Counted from the stretch's first letter, positions 8,783 through 17,700 are shown. The stretch is DNA of 64,000 nt from Amycolatopsis sp. MtRt-6 (GCF_017308975.1 NZ_JADWPD010000003.1:424176-488175), one strand, 5' to 3'. A program made the numbers and translations. Notes: generated from the sequence alone by a model not told the origin.

Positions 8783-9246
8783 GGATCGGCAGCGGGGTGG
8801 ACGTCCACCCGATCGAAGCGGGCCGCGAGTGCTGGATCGCGGGCCTCCGCTGGCCGGACGTGGACGGCTGCGCGGGTCATTCCGACGGCGACGTCGCGGC
8901 CCACGCGCTGTGCGACGCCCTGCTGTCGGCGGCGGGCCTCGGCGACCTGGGCGCGGTGTTCGGCACGGGCGACCCCCGGATGGACGGCGCGCACGGCACC
9001 GACATGCTCGCCGAGGTCCGTGGCCTGATCGAGGCGGCGGGCTGGCGCGTGGGCAACGCCACAGTGCAGATCGTGGGCAACGCACCGCGGGTCGGGAAGC
9101 GCCGGGAGGAGGCGCAGGAGGTCCTCTCGAAGGCGGTGGGCGGCCCGGTGAGCGTCTCCGGGACGACGTCCGACGGGCTGGGCCTGACCGGGCGCGGCGA
9201 GGGCATCGCGGCCTTCGCGACGGCGTTGCTGCTCGCCGCGGAATAG
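8779..9246 (+). CDS. ispF: 2-C-methyl-D-erythritol 2,4-cyclodiphosphate synthase
   Basis: A 155-residue protein from a GTG at 8779 that overlaps the ispD-like stop. It is a normal-length IspF: metal ligands Asp8, His10 and His42 ([16 protein letters not shown]), and the C-terminal signature [15 protein letters not shown]. It makes MEcPP in the non-mevalonate isoprenoid pathway, acting as a cytoplasmic trimer. In TTSDGLG the usual Glu after Thr-Thr is replaced. The last codons and stop lie in an 18-base sequence that is repeated at 9373-9390, beyond the hairpin element. Confidence 0.93.
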   Translation: MRIGSGVDVHPIEAGRECWIAGLRWPDVDGCAGHSDGDVAAHALCDALLSAAGLGDLGAVFGTGDPRMDGAHGTDMLAEVRGLIEAAGWRVGNATVQIVGNAPRVGKRREEAQEVLSKAVGGPVSVSGTTSDGLGLTGRGEGIAAFATALLLAAE

Positions 9247-9390
9247 GCTCGCGCCACCGGTCTCGGCTCCCAAGCGCCCCAATGTGGCCTTCGGTGCGTT
9301 CAACGCACCCAATGTGGCCTTCGGTGCGTTGAACGCAACCAAGGCCACATTGGGGCGGATCGGGTGAGGCGGGCGGAATAGGCTCGCGCC
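9238..9390. repeat. Hairpin repeat element (copy 1) flanked by an 18-bp direct repeat
   Basis: GCGGAATAGGCTCGCGCC occurs at 9238-9255 (including the ispF stop) and again at 9373-9390. Between them lie two tandem 30-base units (9279-9308, 9309-9338), each starting CCAATGTGGCCTTCGGTGCG, then an inverted arm. The arms CGCCCCAATGTGGCCTT (9275-9291) and AAGGCCACATTGGGGCG (9341-9357) pair perfectly. Related elements lie at 45404-45458 and 63523-63656. It may also end ispF transcription. Confidence 0.9.
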
Positions 9391-9409
9391 GGCCCGGGTT
9401 CGGCGTGAT

Positions 9410-9805
9410 ATGGCCCTCACTCTCCCGGACGCCGTCCGCGCCCTGGTCGACGGCAGGAACTTCGCCACGGTCGCCACCGTCGACCCGGACGGCGGCCCGC
9501 AGACGTCCGTCGTCTGGGTCGGCCTCGACGACGGCGACCTCGTCTTCAGCGCGACCGAGGATCGCCGGAAGGTCCGCAACCTGCGGCGCGACCCCCGCCT
9601 CAGCGTCTCGATCACCGACGCGGAGAACCCGTACCGGCACACGCAGCTGCGCGGCACCGTCACCATCAGCCCCGATCCGGGCAAGGAGCTGGCCCGGGCG
9701 CTGAGCCACAAGTACCTCGGCCAGGACCCGCCGCACGAGAGCGCCGACGTCCAGCGGGTGGTCGTGCGCCTGAAAACCGAAAAAATCGCCGGCAACGTGA
9801 AATAG
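9410..9805 (+). CDS. PPOX-class (F420/FMN split-barrel) oxidoreductase, paralogue 1
   Basis: A 131-residue split-barrel protein: FATVATVDPDGGPQTSVVWVG, LVFSATEDRRKVRNLRRDPRLSVSI, QLRGTVTI, then a conserved H-K-Y helix. This is the pattern of actinobacterial F420-dependent PPOX-class reductases. They transfer hydride from F420H2 to small substrates; the substrate here is unknown. It lies 9 bases before a paralogue of the same length (about 40-45% identical by eye), so the pair arose by tandem duplication and is probably one operon. Confidence 0.85.
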   Translation: MALTLPDAVRALVDGRNFATVATVDPDGGPQTSVVWVGLDDGDLVFSATEDRRKVRNLRRDPRLSVSITDAENPYRHTQLRGTVTISPDPGKELARALSHKYLGQDPPHESADVQRVVVRLKTEKIAGNVK

Positions 9806-9814
9806 GGTCCGATC

Positions 9815-10210
9815 ATGGGTGTGACTTTCAACGAAGCCACGAAGGCGCTCTTCGACGGCAAGAACTTCCCGGTGCTCGCCACCATCAACGCCGACGGCTC
9901 GGTCCAGACCTCCGTCGTCTGGGCCAAGCGGGACGGGGACGCCGTCCTCTTCGCGACCGTGCGCGGCCGTCTCAAGGAGCGGAACATGCGGCGCGACCCG
10001 CGGGTCTCGCTGTCCGTCTTCGACCTCGCCGACCCGCTCAAGTACGTCGAGGTCCGCGGCCGCGCCGAGATCACCGAGGAAGGCGGCCGGGAGCTCATCA
10101 ACGAGCTCTCGCACAAGTACGACGGCAAGGACTTCCGCACCGAGCCGCCGGAGGTCGTCCGCGTGGTGGTCCGCGTCGTCCCGGACAAGATCACCGGTTA
10201 CGCGGCGTGA
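9815..10210 (+). CDS. PPOX-class (F420/FMN split-barrel) oxidoreductase, paralogue 2
   Basis: A 131-residue protein matching paralogue 1 along its whole length (FPVLATINADGSVQTSVVWAK, FATVRGRLKERNMRRDPRVSLSV, VEVRGRAEI, LSHKYDGKDF). The same split-barrel cofactor fold is predicted. It starts 9 bases after the first copy's stop. The differing residues around the central strands suggest different substrates rather than redundancy; that is inference. Confidence 0.85.
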   Translation: MGVTFNEATKALFDGKNFPVLATINADGSVQTSVVWAKRDGDAVLFATVRGRLKERNMRRDPRVSLSVFDLADPLKYVEVRGRAEITEEGGRELINELSHKYDGKDFRTEPPEVVRVVVRVVPDKITGYAA

Positions 10211-10266
10211 CGTGACGCAGGTCGCGGGCGCCGCTGCGGCGCCCGCGTCCTCGCTAGGCTGAACAC

Positions 10267-10953
10267 ATGACGATCAGGGCGGTGTTGTTCGACTTCTCCG
10301 GCACGCTGTTCCGGCTCGAGCAGGACGAGTCCTGGCTCACCGAGCTGACCGACCACCGCGGTGACCCGCTCGACATCGAGGCGCAGGCCGAGCTGATGCG
10401 CCGGATGACCGCCCCGGTCGGGCAGGTCGTCGAGCTGGACGCCGAGCACCTGCACGCCTGGCACCACCGGGACCGCGACCCGCGGCTGCACCGGAAGGTC
10501 TACCTCGAGGTGCTCAAGAAGTCCGGCGTCCCGCGCGCCGAACAGGCGAAGGCGCTGTACGACCGGCTGATCGATCCCAGCCAGTGGACGCCCTACCCGG
10601 ACACCGAAGCCGCGCTGAAAGCCGCCGCCGAGCGGGGCCTCAAGGTCGGCGTGCTCAGCAACATCGCGTTCGACATCCGGCCCGCCTTCACCGCCCGCGG
10701 GTGGGACGCCTACGTCGACGAGTTCGTGCTGTCCTTCGAGGTCGGCGCGGTGAAGCCGGAGCTGGAGATCTTCCGCAAGGCCGTCGGCGCCCTCGGCGTC
10801 CCGGCCACCGAGACGCTGATGGTCGGCGACAGCGAAGAGGCCGACGGCGGCGCCCGCGCGCTCGGCTGCGAGTTCGCGCTGGTCGACCCGCTGCCCACGG
10901 CCGAGCGGCCGGACGCCCTGCTCACGGCGTTGCGCGGCTTCGGCGTCGGCTGA
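10267..10953 (+). CDS. HAD-superfamily hydrolase
   Basis: A 228-residue protein with the four HAD motifs in order: VLFDFSGTLF near residue 7-16, VLSNIAFD near 128, the Lys in GAVKPELEIF near 160, and MVGDSEEADGGARALG near 183. Motif I reads D-F-S-G-T, so the second Asp (general acid/base of typical phosphatases) is Ser. Such variants occur in some actinobacterial HAD families, and phosphatase activity should not be assumed. A helical cap sits after motif I. It is upstream of cysS by 42 bases. Confidence 0.8.
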   Translation: MTIRAVLFDFSGTLFRLEQDESWLTELTDHRGDPLDIEAQAELMRRMTAPVGQVVELDAEHLHAWHHRDRDPRLHRKVYLEVLKKSGVPRAEQAKALYDRLIDPSQWTPYPDTEAALKAAAERGLKVGVLSNIAFDIRPAFTARGWDAYVDEFVLSFEVGAVKPELEIFRKAVGALGVPATETLMVGDSEEADGGARALGCEFALVDPLPTAERPDALLTALRGFGVG

Positions 10954-10995
10954 CCGCCTGCGACGCGGCTCACGCCTACCCCGTACCCTTCGAGG

Positions 10996-12384
10996 GTGGC
11001 CCTTCACCTTTTCGACACAGCGACCCGGAGCGTACGGGAGTTCCACCCCGTCCGTAGCGGAACGGCGTCGATCTACGTGTGTGGGGCCACCGTGCAGGGC
11101 GTTCCGCACATCGGGCACGTCCGCGGCGTCCTGAACTACGACGTCCTGCGCCGCTGGCTCGTCCACAGTGGACTGGACGTGCTGCTGGTCCGCAACGTCA
11201 CGGACATCGACGACAAGATCCTGACCAAGGCCGCCGAGCACGAGCGGCCGTGGTGGGAGTGGGGCGCCACGCACGAGCGCGCCTTCGAGACCGCGTACGA
11301 GCAGCTGGGCTGCCTGCCGCCGTCGATCAACCCGCGCGCGACCGGGCACGTCACCCAGATGGTCGAGCTGATGGAACGCCTCATCGAGGCCGGCCACGGC
11401 TACGTGGCGGACGGCGACGTCTACTTCTCGGTGAAGTCGTTCGACGACTACGGCAAGCTCTCCGGCCAGGTCCTGGAGGACGTCCAGCAGGGCGAGACGC
11501 CGACCCGCGGCAAGCGCGACCCGCGCGACTTCACCATGTGGAAGAGCGCCAAGCCGGGCGAGCCGTCGTGGCCGACGCCGTGGGGGCACGGCCGGCCGGG
11601 CTGGCACCTCGAGTGCTCGGCGATGGCGACGGCGTACCTCGGCGCGGAGTTCGACATCCACGGCGGCGGCATCGATCTGGTCTTCCCGCACCACGAAAAC
11701 GAGCGCGCCCAGTCCAACGCGGCGGGTGACGCCTTCGCGCGGTTCTGGCTGCACAACGCGTGGGTGACCATGTCGGGCGAGAAGATGTCGAAGTCGCTCG
11801 GCAACACCGTGGCGATCCCGGCGATGCTGGAGCGCTACCGGGCGCCGGAGCTGCGCTACTACCTGGTCCAGCCGCACTACCGGTCGACGATCGAGTACTC
11901 CGACGCCGCGGTCTCCGAGGCCGCGCAGGGCTACCGGCGGATCGAGACGTTCCTGCGCCGCGCCGCCGCGTCCGGCCCGGTCGGCGTCGGCACGATCCCC
12001 GAGGCGTTCGCGAACGCCCTCGACGACGATCTCGCCACCCCGCAGGCGTTCGCCGTGGTCCACACCACGGTGCGGGACGGTAACGCCGCCCTCGACGCGG
12101 GCGACACCTCCAAGGCACTCGAATTCGCCGCGGCCGTCCGCGCGATGACCGACGTGCTCGGCCTCGACCCGCTGTCCGCGCGCTGGTCCGAGGCGGGCGG
12201 TTCCGAAACGCCCACCAAAGAAGCGCTGTCCCGGATCGTCGAAGGGCTGCTGGCCGAGCGCCAGCAGGCCCGGGCCGAGAAGGACTTCGCCCGCGCGGAC
12301 GCCGCCCGTGACCGCCTCTCGCAGGCGGGCATCGTGGTGGAGGACACCCCCAACGGTCCTCAGTGGACTGTGAAGTCCGACTGA
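10996..12384 (+). CDS. cysS: Cysteinyl-tRNA synthetase
   Basis: A 462-residue class I synthetase from a GTG at 10996. Visible: [18 protein letters not shown] (zinc Cys and the HIGH motif), LECSAMA and HHENERAQS (the remaining zinc ligands), and KMSKSLGN (the KMSKS loop) near residue 259-266. The C-terminal helical anticodon region follows. It charges tRNA-Cys. The conserved position between ispF and rlmB matches other actinobacteria, with three genes inserted here. I see no T-box leader. Confidence 0.95.
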   Translation: MALHLFDTATRSVREFHPVRSGTASIYVCGATVQGVPHIGHVRGVLNYDVLRRWLVHSGLDVLLVRNVTDIDDKILTKAAEHERPWWEWGATHERAFETAYEQLGCLPPSINPRATGHVTQMVELMERLIEAGHGYVADGDVYFSVKSFDDYGKLSGQVLEDVQQGETPTRGKRDPRDFTMWKSAKPGEPSWPTPWGHGRPGWHLECSAMATAYLGAEFDIHGGGIDLVFPHHENERAQSNAAGDAFARFWLHNAWVTMSGEKMSKSLGNTVAIPAMLERYRAPELRYYLVQPHYRSTIEYSDAAVSEAAQGYRRIETFLRRAAASGPVGVGTIPEAFANALDDDLATPQAFAVVHTTVRDGNAALDAGDTSKALEFAAAVRAMTDVLGLDPLSARWSEAGGSETPTKEALSRIVEGLLAERQQARAEKDFARADAARDRLSQAGIVVEDTPNGPQWTVKSD

Positions 12385-12413
12385 TCTCGTTACAAAGCAA
12401 GGAAACTTTCACC

Positions 12414-13370
12414 ATGGCAGGCAACTCGCGGCGCCAGGGCGCGATCCGCAAGGCGGGCACCAAGAAGGGTGCCGTCGTCGGCTCGGGCGGTCAGCGCCGC
12501 AAGGCCCTCGAAGGCAAGGGCCCCACCCCGAAGGCGGAGGACCGTCCCGGGCACAAGGCCTACCGCCAGGCGAACGCCCAGACCAAGCGCGACCAGGCCC
12601 GGCAGAAGAAGGCCGACAAGCCGGAGCTGATCGCCGGGCGCAACCCGGTGGTCGAGGCGCTGCGCGCGGACGTCCCGGGCACGGCGCTGTACGTCGCGCT
12701 GAACATCGACATCGACGAGCGCGTCAACGAGGCCGTCCGGCTGGCCGGCGACAAGGGCATCTCGATCCTGGAGATCCCGCGCGAGGAGCTGGACCGCAAG
12801 ACCAACCGGGCCATGCACCAGGGCCTGGGCCTGCAGGTCCCGCCGTTCGAGTACGCGCACCCGGACGACCTGATGGCAGTGGCCCGCAACTCGGGGCAGA
12901 CGCCGCTGTTCGTCGCGCTCGACGGCGTCACCGACCCCCGCAACCTGGGCGCGGTGATCCGCTCGGCGGCCGCGTTCGGCGCGCAGGGCGTGCTGCTGCC
13001 GGAGCGGCGCAGCGCGGGCATGACGGCGGTGGCGTGGCGCACGAGCGCGGGCACGGCGGCGAAGCTGCCGATCGCGGTGGCGACGAACCTCACGCGCCAG
13101 CTCAAGGCGTGGGCGAACGAGGGCCTGATGCTGGTGGGCCTGGACGCCGACGGCTCGGTCGACATCGACGAGCTCGAGCTGGCGGCCGACCCGCTGGTGA
13201 TCGTGCTGGGCTCGGAGGGCCGCGGCCTGTCCCGCCTGGTCCGCGAGGCGTGCGACGCGACGGTGTCGATCCCGATGGCGGCGGGCGTGGAGTCGTTGAA
13301 CGCGTCGGTGGCGGCCGGGGTGCTGCTCGCGGAGGTGGCGCGGCGCCGCCGTGCCGCCGGGCGGGTCTGA
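12414..13370 (+). CDS. rlmB: 23S rRNA 2'-O-ribose methyltransferase, RlmB/TrmH family (SPOUT)
   Basis: A 318-residue protein from the ATG at 12414 with AAGGAAA upstream. Residues 1-75 are a Lys/Arg/Gly-rich basic tail typical of actinobacterial members, probably RNA-binding. Next is the TrmH substrate-binding domain ([13 protein letters not shown]). Then comes the SPOUT knot with motif 1 [20 protein letters not shown], motif 2 [17 protein letters not shown] and motif 3 [20 protein letters not shown]. It methylates a guanosine in the 23S rRNA peptidyl-transferase region by homology. It starts 29 bases after cysS and is probably co-transcribed. Confidence 0.92.
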   Translation: MAGNSRRQGAIRKAGTKKGAVVGSGGQRRKALEGKGPTPKAEDRPGHKAYRQANAQTKRDQARQKKADKPELIAGRNPVVEALRADVPGTALYVALNIDIDERVNEAVRLAGDKGISILEIPREELDRKTNRAMHQGLGLQVPPFEYAHPDDLMAVARNSGQTPLFVALDGVTDPRNLGAVIRSAAAFGAQGVLLPERRSAGMTAVAWRTSAGTAAKLPIAVATNLTRQLKAWANEGLMLVGLDADGSVDIDELELAADPLVIVLGSEGRGLSRLVREACDATVSIPMAAGVESLNASVAAGVLLAEVARRRRAAGRV

Positions 13371-13423
13371 CCCCCGCCACCCAGCCGGGTTAAGGTCACC
13401 GTCGGATAAACCGAGGGGACCCG

Positions 13424-14857
13424 ATGTCGTTCGTTTCGCCGCTCTTCCTGTGGTACTTCATGCCGGCGGTGCTCATCGCCGTGCTGGTGTGCCCCCGGAG
13501 CTGGCGAAACGGCATCATCGCGGTCGGCAGCCTGCTGTTCTACACGATCGGCGCGGGCGGCTTCGTCTTCCTGCTGCTCGGCTGCATGGTGGTCAACTTC
13601 CTGGCCGGCCCCCTCCTGGCCCCGAGCCCCTGGGACGTCCACGGGGTGCGGCGCAGGCGCATCCTCATCGCGGTCGTGTCACTCGACGTCGCGGTGCTGC
13701 TGATCTGGAAGTACGCGGGGTTCGCGACGCAGCAGATCGCCGCGGTGGCCCACTGGTTCGGCGGCAGCGTGCCGGTGGCGAGCCTGGTGGTCCCGATCGG
13801 GATCTCGTTCTACACGTTCCACCACATCTCCTACGTGGTGGACATCTATCGTGGCGAGCGCCGGCCCCTGCGCAACCCGGTGTCGTTCGCGGCGTACATC
13901 GCGATGTTCCCCCAGCTGGTGGCGGGCCCGATCGTGCGGTATCGCGAGATCGCCGACCAGCTCCCGCAGCTGCGTTCGCACCGGCTGGACGACATCGCGG
14001 CGGGCTTCCCGAGGTTCGCACTGGGCCTGTGCAAGAAGACGATCATCGCCGACTCATTGGGCCCCCTGGTCGACGCGTGTTTCAAGGTCCCCTCGGACCA
14101 GATGACCTTCGCGACGGCCTGGGTCGGCGCGATCGCGTACACGCTCCAGCTGTTCTTCGACTTCTCGGGCTATTCGGACATGGCGATCGGTTTGGGCCGC
14201 ATGCTGGGCTTCCGGTTGCCGGAGAACTTCGCGAGGCCGTACTCGGCGGTGACGATCACGGAGTTCTGGCGCCGCTGGCACATGAGCTTGAGCCGCTGGT
14301 TCCGCGACTACGTGTACATCCCCCTGGGCGGCAACCGCCACGGAGCGGCGAAGACGTACCGCAACCTGTGCATAGTGTTCGTGCTGACGGGCTTCTGGCA
14401 CGGAGCCCAGTGGACGTTCCTGGTGTGGGGCTGTTACCACGGAGCACTGCTGGTGATCGAGCGCCGTTTCGCACTGGACCTGGACCCGGCAACACGCTGG
14501 AAGCGCTATCTCCGCAGGGCCCTGACAATGGTGCTGGTGGTGATCGGCTGGGTGTTCTTCAGGTCCCCGGACCTGGGCCACGCCCTGTCGATGCTGGGCC
14601 ACATGCTGATCCCGGACTTCAACGGTCTGGGCGCGGGGGTGGAGCAGGCATTCACGAACCAGCGCCTGGTGTTGCTGCTGGCGGCAATGGCGGTGTTCGT
14701 CCTGCCGGCCCACCCGGTGACGGGACCGCTCCTGGAGTCGTCCCGAAGCCGCCCGGCAACGGCGTTGCGCATCGGAGTGATGACGGTCGGGCTCCTGTAC
14801 GCGGCAATCCTGATCGCGACGGGAACATTCAGCCCCTTCTTGTACTACCAGTTCTGA
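13424..14857 (+). CDS. MBOAT-family membrane O-acyltransferase (AlgI/DltB type)
   Basis: A 477-residue polytopic protein with about 10-11 hydrophobic segments. The MBOAT signature is clear: FWRRWHMSLSRWFRDYVYIPLGGNR near 286-310, and GFWHGAQWTFLVWGCYHG near 325 with the conserved catalytic His. The N-terminus shows GISFYTFHHISYVVDIYRG. Members move acyl groups from a cytoplasmic donor onto an exported polymer or sugar. The usual extracytoplasmic partner (AlgJ/AlgX or an SGNH protein) is not adjacent, so the acceptor is unknown. The 384 bases after it carry a large hairpin. Confidence 0.88.
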   Translation: MSFVSPLFLWYFMPAVLIAVLVCPRSWRNGIIAVGSLLFYTIGAGGFVFLLLGCMVVNFLAGPLLAPSPWDVHGVRRRRILIAVVSLDVAVLLIWKYAGFATQQIAAVAHWFGGSVPVASLVVPIGISFYTFHHISYVVDIYRGERRPLRNPVSFAAYIAMFPQLVAGPIVRYREIADQLPQLRSHRLDDIAAGFPRFALGLCKKTIIADSLGPLVDACFKVPSDQMTFATAWVGAIAYTLQLFFDFSGYSDMAIGLGRMLGFRLPENFARPYSAVTITEFWRRWHMSLSRWFRDYVYIPLGGNRHGAAKTYRNLCIVFVLTGFWHGAQWTFLVWGCYHGALLVIERRFALDLDPATRWKRYLRRALTMVLVVIGWVFFRSPDLGHALSMLGHMLIPDFNGLGAGVEQAFTNQRLVLLLAAMAVFVLPAHPVTGPLLESSRSRPATALRIGVMTVGLLYAAILIATGTFSPFLYYQF

Positions 14858-15241
14858 AAGCCCACAGCGCACCCACCCAACCAGCCAGCGCCCCGGCCAC
14901 ACCCCCCTGCCGACCCGATACGCAGCCACATCAGCGGCCGCCAGGCCGGGTCAAGGCACGCTTTCCCGCCTTGACGCGGTCTGGCGGCCGTTGAACAATC
15001 CGGCGTCGGGTCGGTGAAAGCGCGGAACACGAAGGAACGAATGACAGAACTGGCAAAACCCCAGGCGTAATGCCACGACCTCACGATCACCCCGTTCGCC
15101 TCGATGGTCCTCTCCCCGCACCCGGCCCCGATCCGCCTGAGCGCCCAGTTCGCCCCCAGCCAGCGCCCCGAAGGCACCCTCGTCCCGATCGGGTGACCCA
15201 CCCGGCTCACCCGAACGGAGGAAGCGTGAAAGCCTGACCCC
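14858..15241. other. Gene-poor 384-base intergenic stretch
   Basis: This holds the large hairpin at 14935-14990 and a short frame at 15041-15196 with a good SD (GAAGGA) that is closed by an in-frame TAA after nine codons. The rest shows nothing I can assign. Confidence 0.6.
14935..14990. terminator. Long imperfect hairpin (23-bp arms) after the MBOAT gene
   Basis: The left arm 14935-14957 starts CGGCCGCCAGG and ends TCAAGGC. The right arm 14968-14990 starts GCCTTGA and ends CTGGCGGCCG. They pair at 21 of 23 positions around a 10-base loop. It lies 77 bases after the MBOAT stop. It is a likely terminator or a member of a dispersed palindrome family. Confidence 0.65.
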
Positions 15242-15847
15242 GTGCTGACCACGCGGTACCTCTTCCTCACCCGCCACGCGGAAGCAGGCCCGGGCGGAAG
15301 ACTCACCGAAGCCGGCCAACGCCAAGCCGTCCTCCTCGGCCGGCGCCTCCGCGACGTCCCGGTCACGGCCATCCACCACGGTCCCCTCCGGAGAACCACC
15401 GAGACCGCCCACCTCATCGCCGCCCAGCTCCCCGAGGTACCCCTTTACGTCGAGAAGGCAGCCGGCGACTTCGTCCCGTACACGCCGAAGCGCGAGGAAC
15501 TCCCCGAAACCTCCGGCGACCTCCTCCTCGCCTTCGCCCGCCAGTTCCCAGCCGCCGACGAAGAGCTCGCCATCGACGCCGAACGCCGGTTCACCGGACC
15601 GGTGCCGGGCAGCGAACCGAGGTACGAAGTGCTCGTCACGCACAACTTCCTCGTCGGCTGGCTCATCCGCGCCGCCCAGGACGCACCGAAGTGGCGCTGG
15701 CTCACCCTCACCCACGCCAACGCCGGCCTGACGGTCATCCGGTACTCCCCGGGCCGGCCCGCGTCACTGCTGACCTACAACGACCTGAGTCACCTGCCCG
15801 CGGAACTGCGCTGGACCGGCTTCCCGCCCGACTTTTACATTCCGTAG
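15242..15847 (+). CDS. Histidine phosphatase (phosphoglycerate-mutase-like) family protein
   Basis: A 201-residue protein from a GTG at 15242. The RHG-type motif FLTRHAEAG with catalytic His near residue 11, a following LTEAGQRQAVLLGRRL helix, Arg-rich HHGPLRRTTETA, and the late VLVTHNFLVGWLI motif with the second His define the family. Members hydrolyse small phospho-compounds or phosphoproteins. The insert PYTPKREELPETSGDLLLAF forms the cap region. No operon partner is evident. Confidence 0.85.
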   Translation: MLTTRYLFLTRHAEAGPGGRLTEAGQRQAVLLGRRLRDVPVTAIHHGPLRRTTETAHLIAAQLPEVPLYVEKAAGDFVPYTPKREELPETSGDLLLAFARQFPAADEELAIDAERRFTGPVPGSEPRYEVLVTHNFLVGWLIRAAQDAPKWRWLTLTHANAGLTVIRYSPGRPASLLTYNDLSHLPAELRWTGFPPDFYIP

Positions 15848-15921
15848 CTAACAACCGCGGAGTGTAACCAGCCGGCGAAAACCGTTCTCGCCCGAATGGC
15901 CGAGCCTGTCAGGATGCGTGG

Positions 15922-16503
15922 ATGCCCCTCGCCCCAACGCCCACGTCCGATCGGCTGAGCGACTACCTCGCCGCCGATGCCGTCGTCGATCACGCGCACC
16001 CGTCGATCCGCGCGCTGGCCGACGCGATGCGTCCTCGCGGCGACGATCCCGCCGAAGCCGCGAAAACCGCCTTCCTGTTCGTGCGCGACGAGGTCGAACA
16101 CGTCATCGACGCCGGCGATCCGCGGGTCACCTGGCGGGCGTCGGACGTCCTGCGCGAACGCGTCGGGATCTGCCACGCGAAGGCACACCTGCTCGCCGCT
16201 TTGCTGCGGGCGCAAGGGATTCCGGCCGGCTTCTGCTACCAGGAGCTCTCCGCGCTGCACGGGCTGAACGCCGTGTACTTGCACGGCAGGTGGGCGCGGC
16301 TCGACGCCCGCGGGAACCGCACGGGCGCCGGCGGCGAGTTTTCGCTCGACGAGGAAAAACTGGCCTGGCCGGTGGACACCGCCCGCGGCGAACGCGACCA
16401 CCCGGAGATCCACCCGGCACCCGCACCGGTCGTCGTGGATTTCCTGATGACCGCCGCACCCGGCCCCGGCTGGTACGAAAAGGGGCTGCCACGCAGTCTT
16501 TGA
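15922..16503 (+). CDS. Transglutaminase-like cysteine protein
   Basis: A 193-residue protein. The transglutaminase core is visible: AAKTAFLFVRDEVEHVID, the ASDVLRERVGICHAKAHLLAALLRAQGIPAGF helix with Cys near residue 92, HGLNAVYLHGRWARLDARG with His near 120 and Asp near 131. Bacterial members of this compact type are usually cysteine peptidases or amide hydrolases. There is no signal peptide, so it is probably cytoplasmic. A perfect 9-bp hairpin follows its stop. Confidence 0.8.
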   Translation: MPLAPTPTSDRLSDYLAADAVVDHAHPSIRALADAMRPRGDDPAEAAKTAFLFVRDEVEHVIDAGDPRVTWRASDVLRERVGICHAKAHLLAALLRAQGIPAGFCYQELSALHGLNAVYLHGRWARLDARGNRTGAGGEFSLDEEKLAWPVDTARGERDHPEIHPAPAPVVVDFLMTAAPGPGWYEKGLPRSL

Positions 16504-16507
16504 TCAT

Positions 16508-16532
16508 GGTTTTCCGCGATTTTCGGAAAACC
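16508..16532. terminator. Hairpin after the transglutaminase-like gene
   Basis: GGTTTTCCG (16508-16516) and CGGAAAACC (16524-16532) pair perfectly around a 7-base loop, 5 bases after the stop. The stem is A/T-rich for this genome and no T-tract follows. Confidence 0.55.
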
Positions 16533-16618
16533 GGCCGGACCGGTTAATTATTGCCGAGAGTGACGTCTGTCCGTCAGTCCTGTCCCCCGAACTTCTTATT
16601 TCGCACACCTCTCGAGGC

Positions 16619-16658
16619 GCGTAAAGTGACTCCCCGCGCTCGAACAGACACTTTACGC
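16619..16658. promoter_or_regulatory. Perfect 10-bp inverted repeat upstream of the membrane-cupin-HD genes
   Basis: GCGTAAAGTG (16619-16628) and CACTTTACGC (16649-16658) are exact reverse complements with centres 30 bases (about three helical turns) apart. The second arm ends 38 bases before the chosen start. It fits a paired operator for a dimeric regulator, or a leader hairpin. Confidence 0.6.
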
Positions 16659-16695
16659 ATACGTCCGTTCGGGTGGCTCGAGGGAGGTGAAGCAC

Positions 16696-17700
16696 GTGGC
16701 CGCGGCTGGCGGACGCCTCCGCCGTACCCCACTGCAAGAGATCTTCTGGACCAGGACGAGCCTGCTCCTCACGGTGCTCGTCGTGGTCGCCGGCCTGAGC
16801 CTGTGGCTCGCCGGCCTGATGGAACCCGGCACCGGGAAGAACCTGGTGACGTCGCTGGGCACCGGCACCCTGATCTCCGCGATCGTCGGGTTCGGCACCA
16901 CCCTGATCACCGCGAGCGCGTCGCAGAAGGCGCTCGTGACACCGGTGATCGAGGAGAGCCGGCGTGCCCTCGAAGACCTCAGCGCCGAATACCGGGCGCT
17001 GAACAAGGAGTTCTTCCCCACCGACGTGTTCGAGCCGACCACCGATCCGGACCCCGCGTTCAACCGCAGGCTGATGGCCGACCTCGACGCGACGCGGCAG
17101 TACTTCTTCCGCGGCTTCTCCGGGCGGCACGCGGCCGCCCGCCTGTTGCTTTCCCGCACCGAGCGGGAACTGCGCGCGGTCATCGCCGATCCGCGCGACG
17201 CGAGCTCGATCAGCGGGCGCGCCCGGTACCTGTTGCGCCGCGAGGAGGCGGACGTCGACTACGAGCGCATCCAGACCCGGCTCGACGAAGAGATCCGGAT
17301 CGGGCTCGTCGGCCTCTTCCTGGCGCGCAGCCGGTGCGCGTCGGTCGACATCACCGTGGTCGCCGACCCGCCGCTGGACCGGCTCGAGATGTTCGACGAC
17401 AGCGTGTGGGTGTCGCTCTACAGCGACGTCCGCGGCGCCACGAAGCTGTACCCGCGGTCCCTGCGGTTCACCGAAGGTTCCTTCCTCTACAACATGGAAC
17501 GCGCCGAATTCGTGCGCGTCTCGCAGTCCCGGACCGGCCGCCACTTCCGCATCACGTCCGCGACGACGCGGACGGATTTCCTGGCGCTGTTCGAGAAGAT
17601 CACCGGATCCCCGTTGTCCGAGGAGCAGTTCCGCGAGCTGGAGGGCAAGTTCCACGCCTTCCGCGCGGAGTTCTCCGCAGTCGCCGAGCTAGGGAGCTGA
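16696..17700 (+). CDS. Two-helix membrane protein of unknown family
   Basis: A 334-residue protein. I prefer the GTG at 16696 over the one at 16687, because GGGAGG then lies 8 bases upstream; the earlier start leaves no spacing. Two membrane helices come first (about 17-41 and 50-76, the second Gly/Ser/Thr-rich), then a soluble domain of about 250 residues, cytoplasmic if the basic N-terminus is inside. The soluble part has LDATRQYFFRGFSGRHAAARLLL, VDITVVADPPLDRLEMFDDSVWVSL and GSFLYNMERAEFVRVSQ. I do not recognise it; the alternation resembles a Rossmann-like or PLD-like fold but no catalytic motif is clear. It is coupled to the cupin gene, whose start lies 2 bases after its stop. Confidence 0.7.
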   Translation: MAAAGGRLRRTPLQEIFWTRTSLLLTVLVVVAGLSLWLAGLMEPGTGKNLVTSLGTGTLISAIVGFGTTLITASASQKALVTPVIEESRRALEDLSAEYRALNKEFFPTDVFEPTTDPDPAFNRRLMADLDATRQYFFRGFSGRHAAARLLLSRTERELRAVIADPRDASSISGRARYLLRREEADVDYERIQTRLDEEIRIGLVGLFLARSRCASVDITVVADPPLDRLEMFDDSVWVSLYSDVRGATKLYPRSLRFTEGSFLYNMERAEFVRVSQSRTGRHFRITSATTRTDFLALFEKITGSPLSEEQFRELEGKFHAFRAEFSAVAELGS

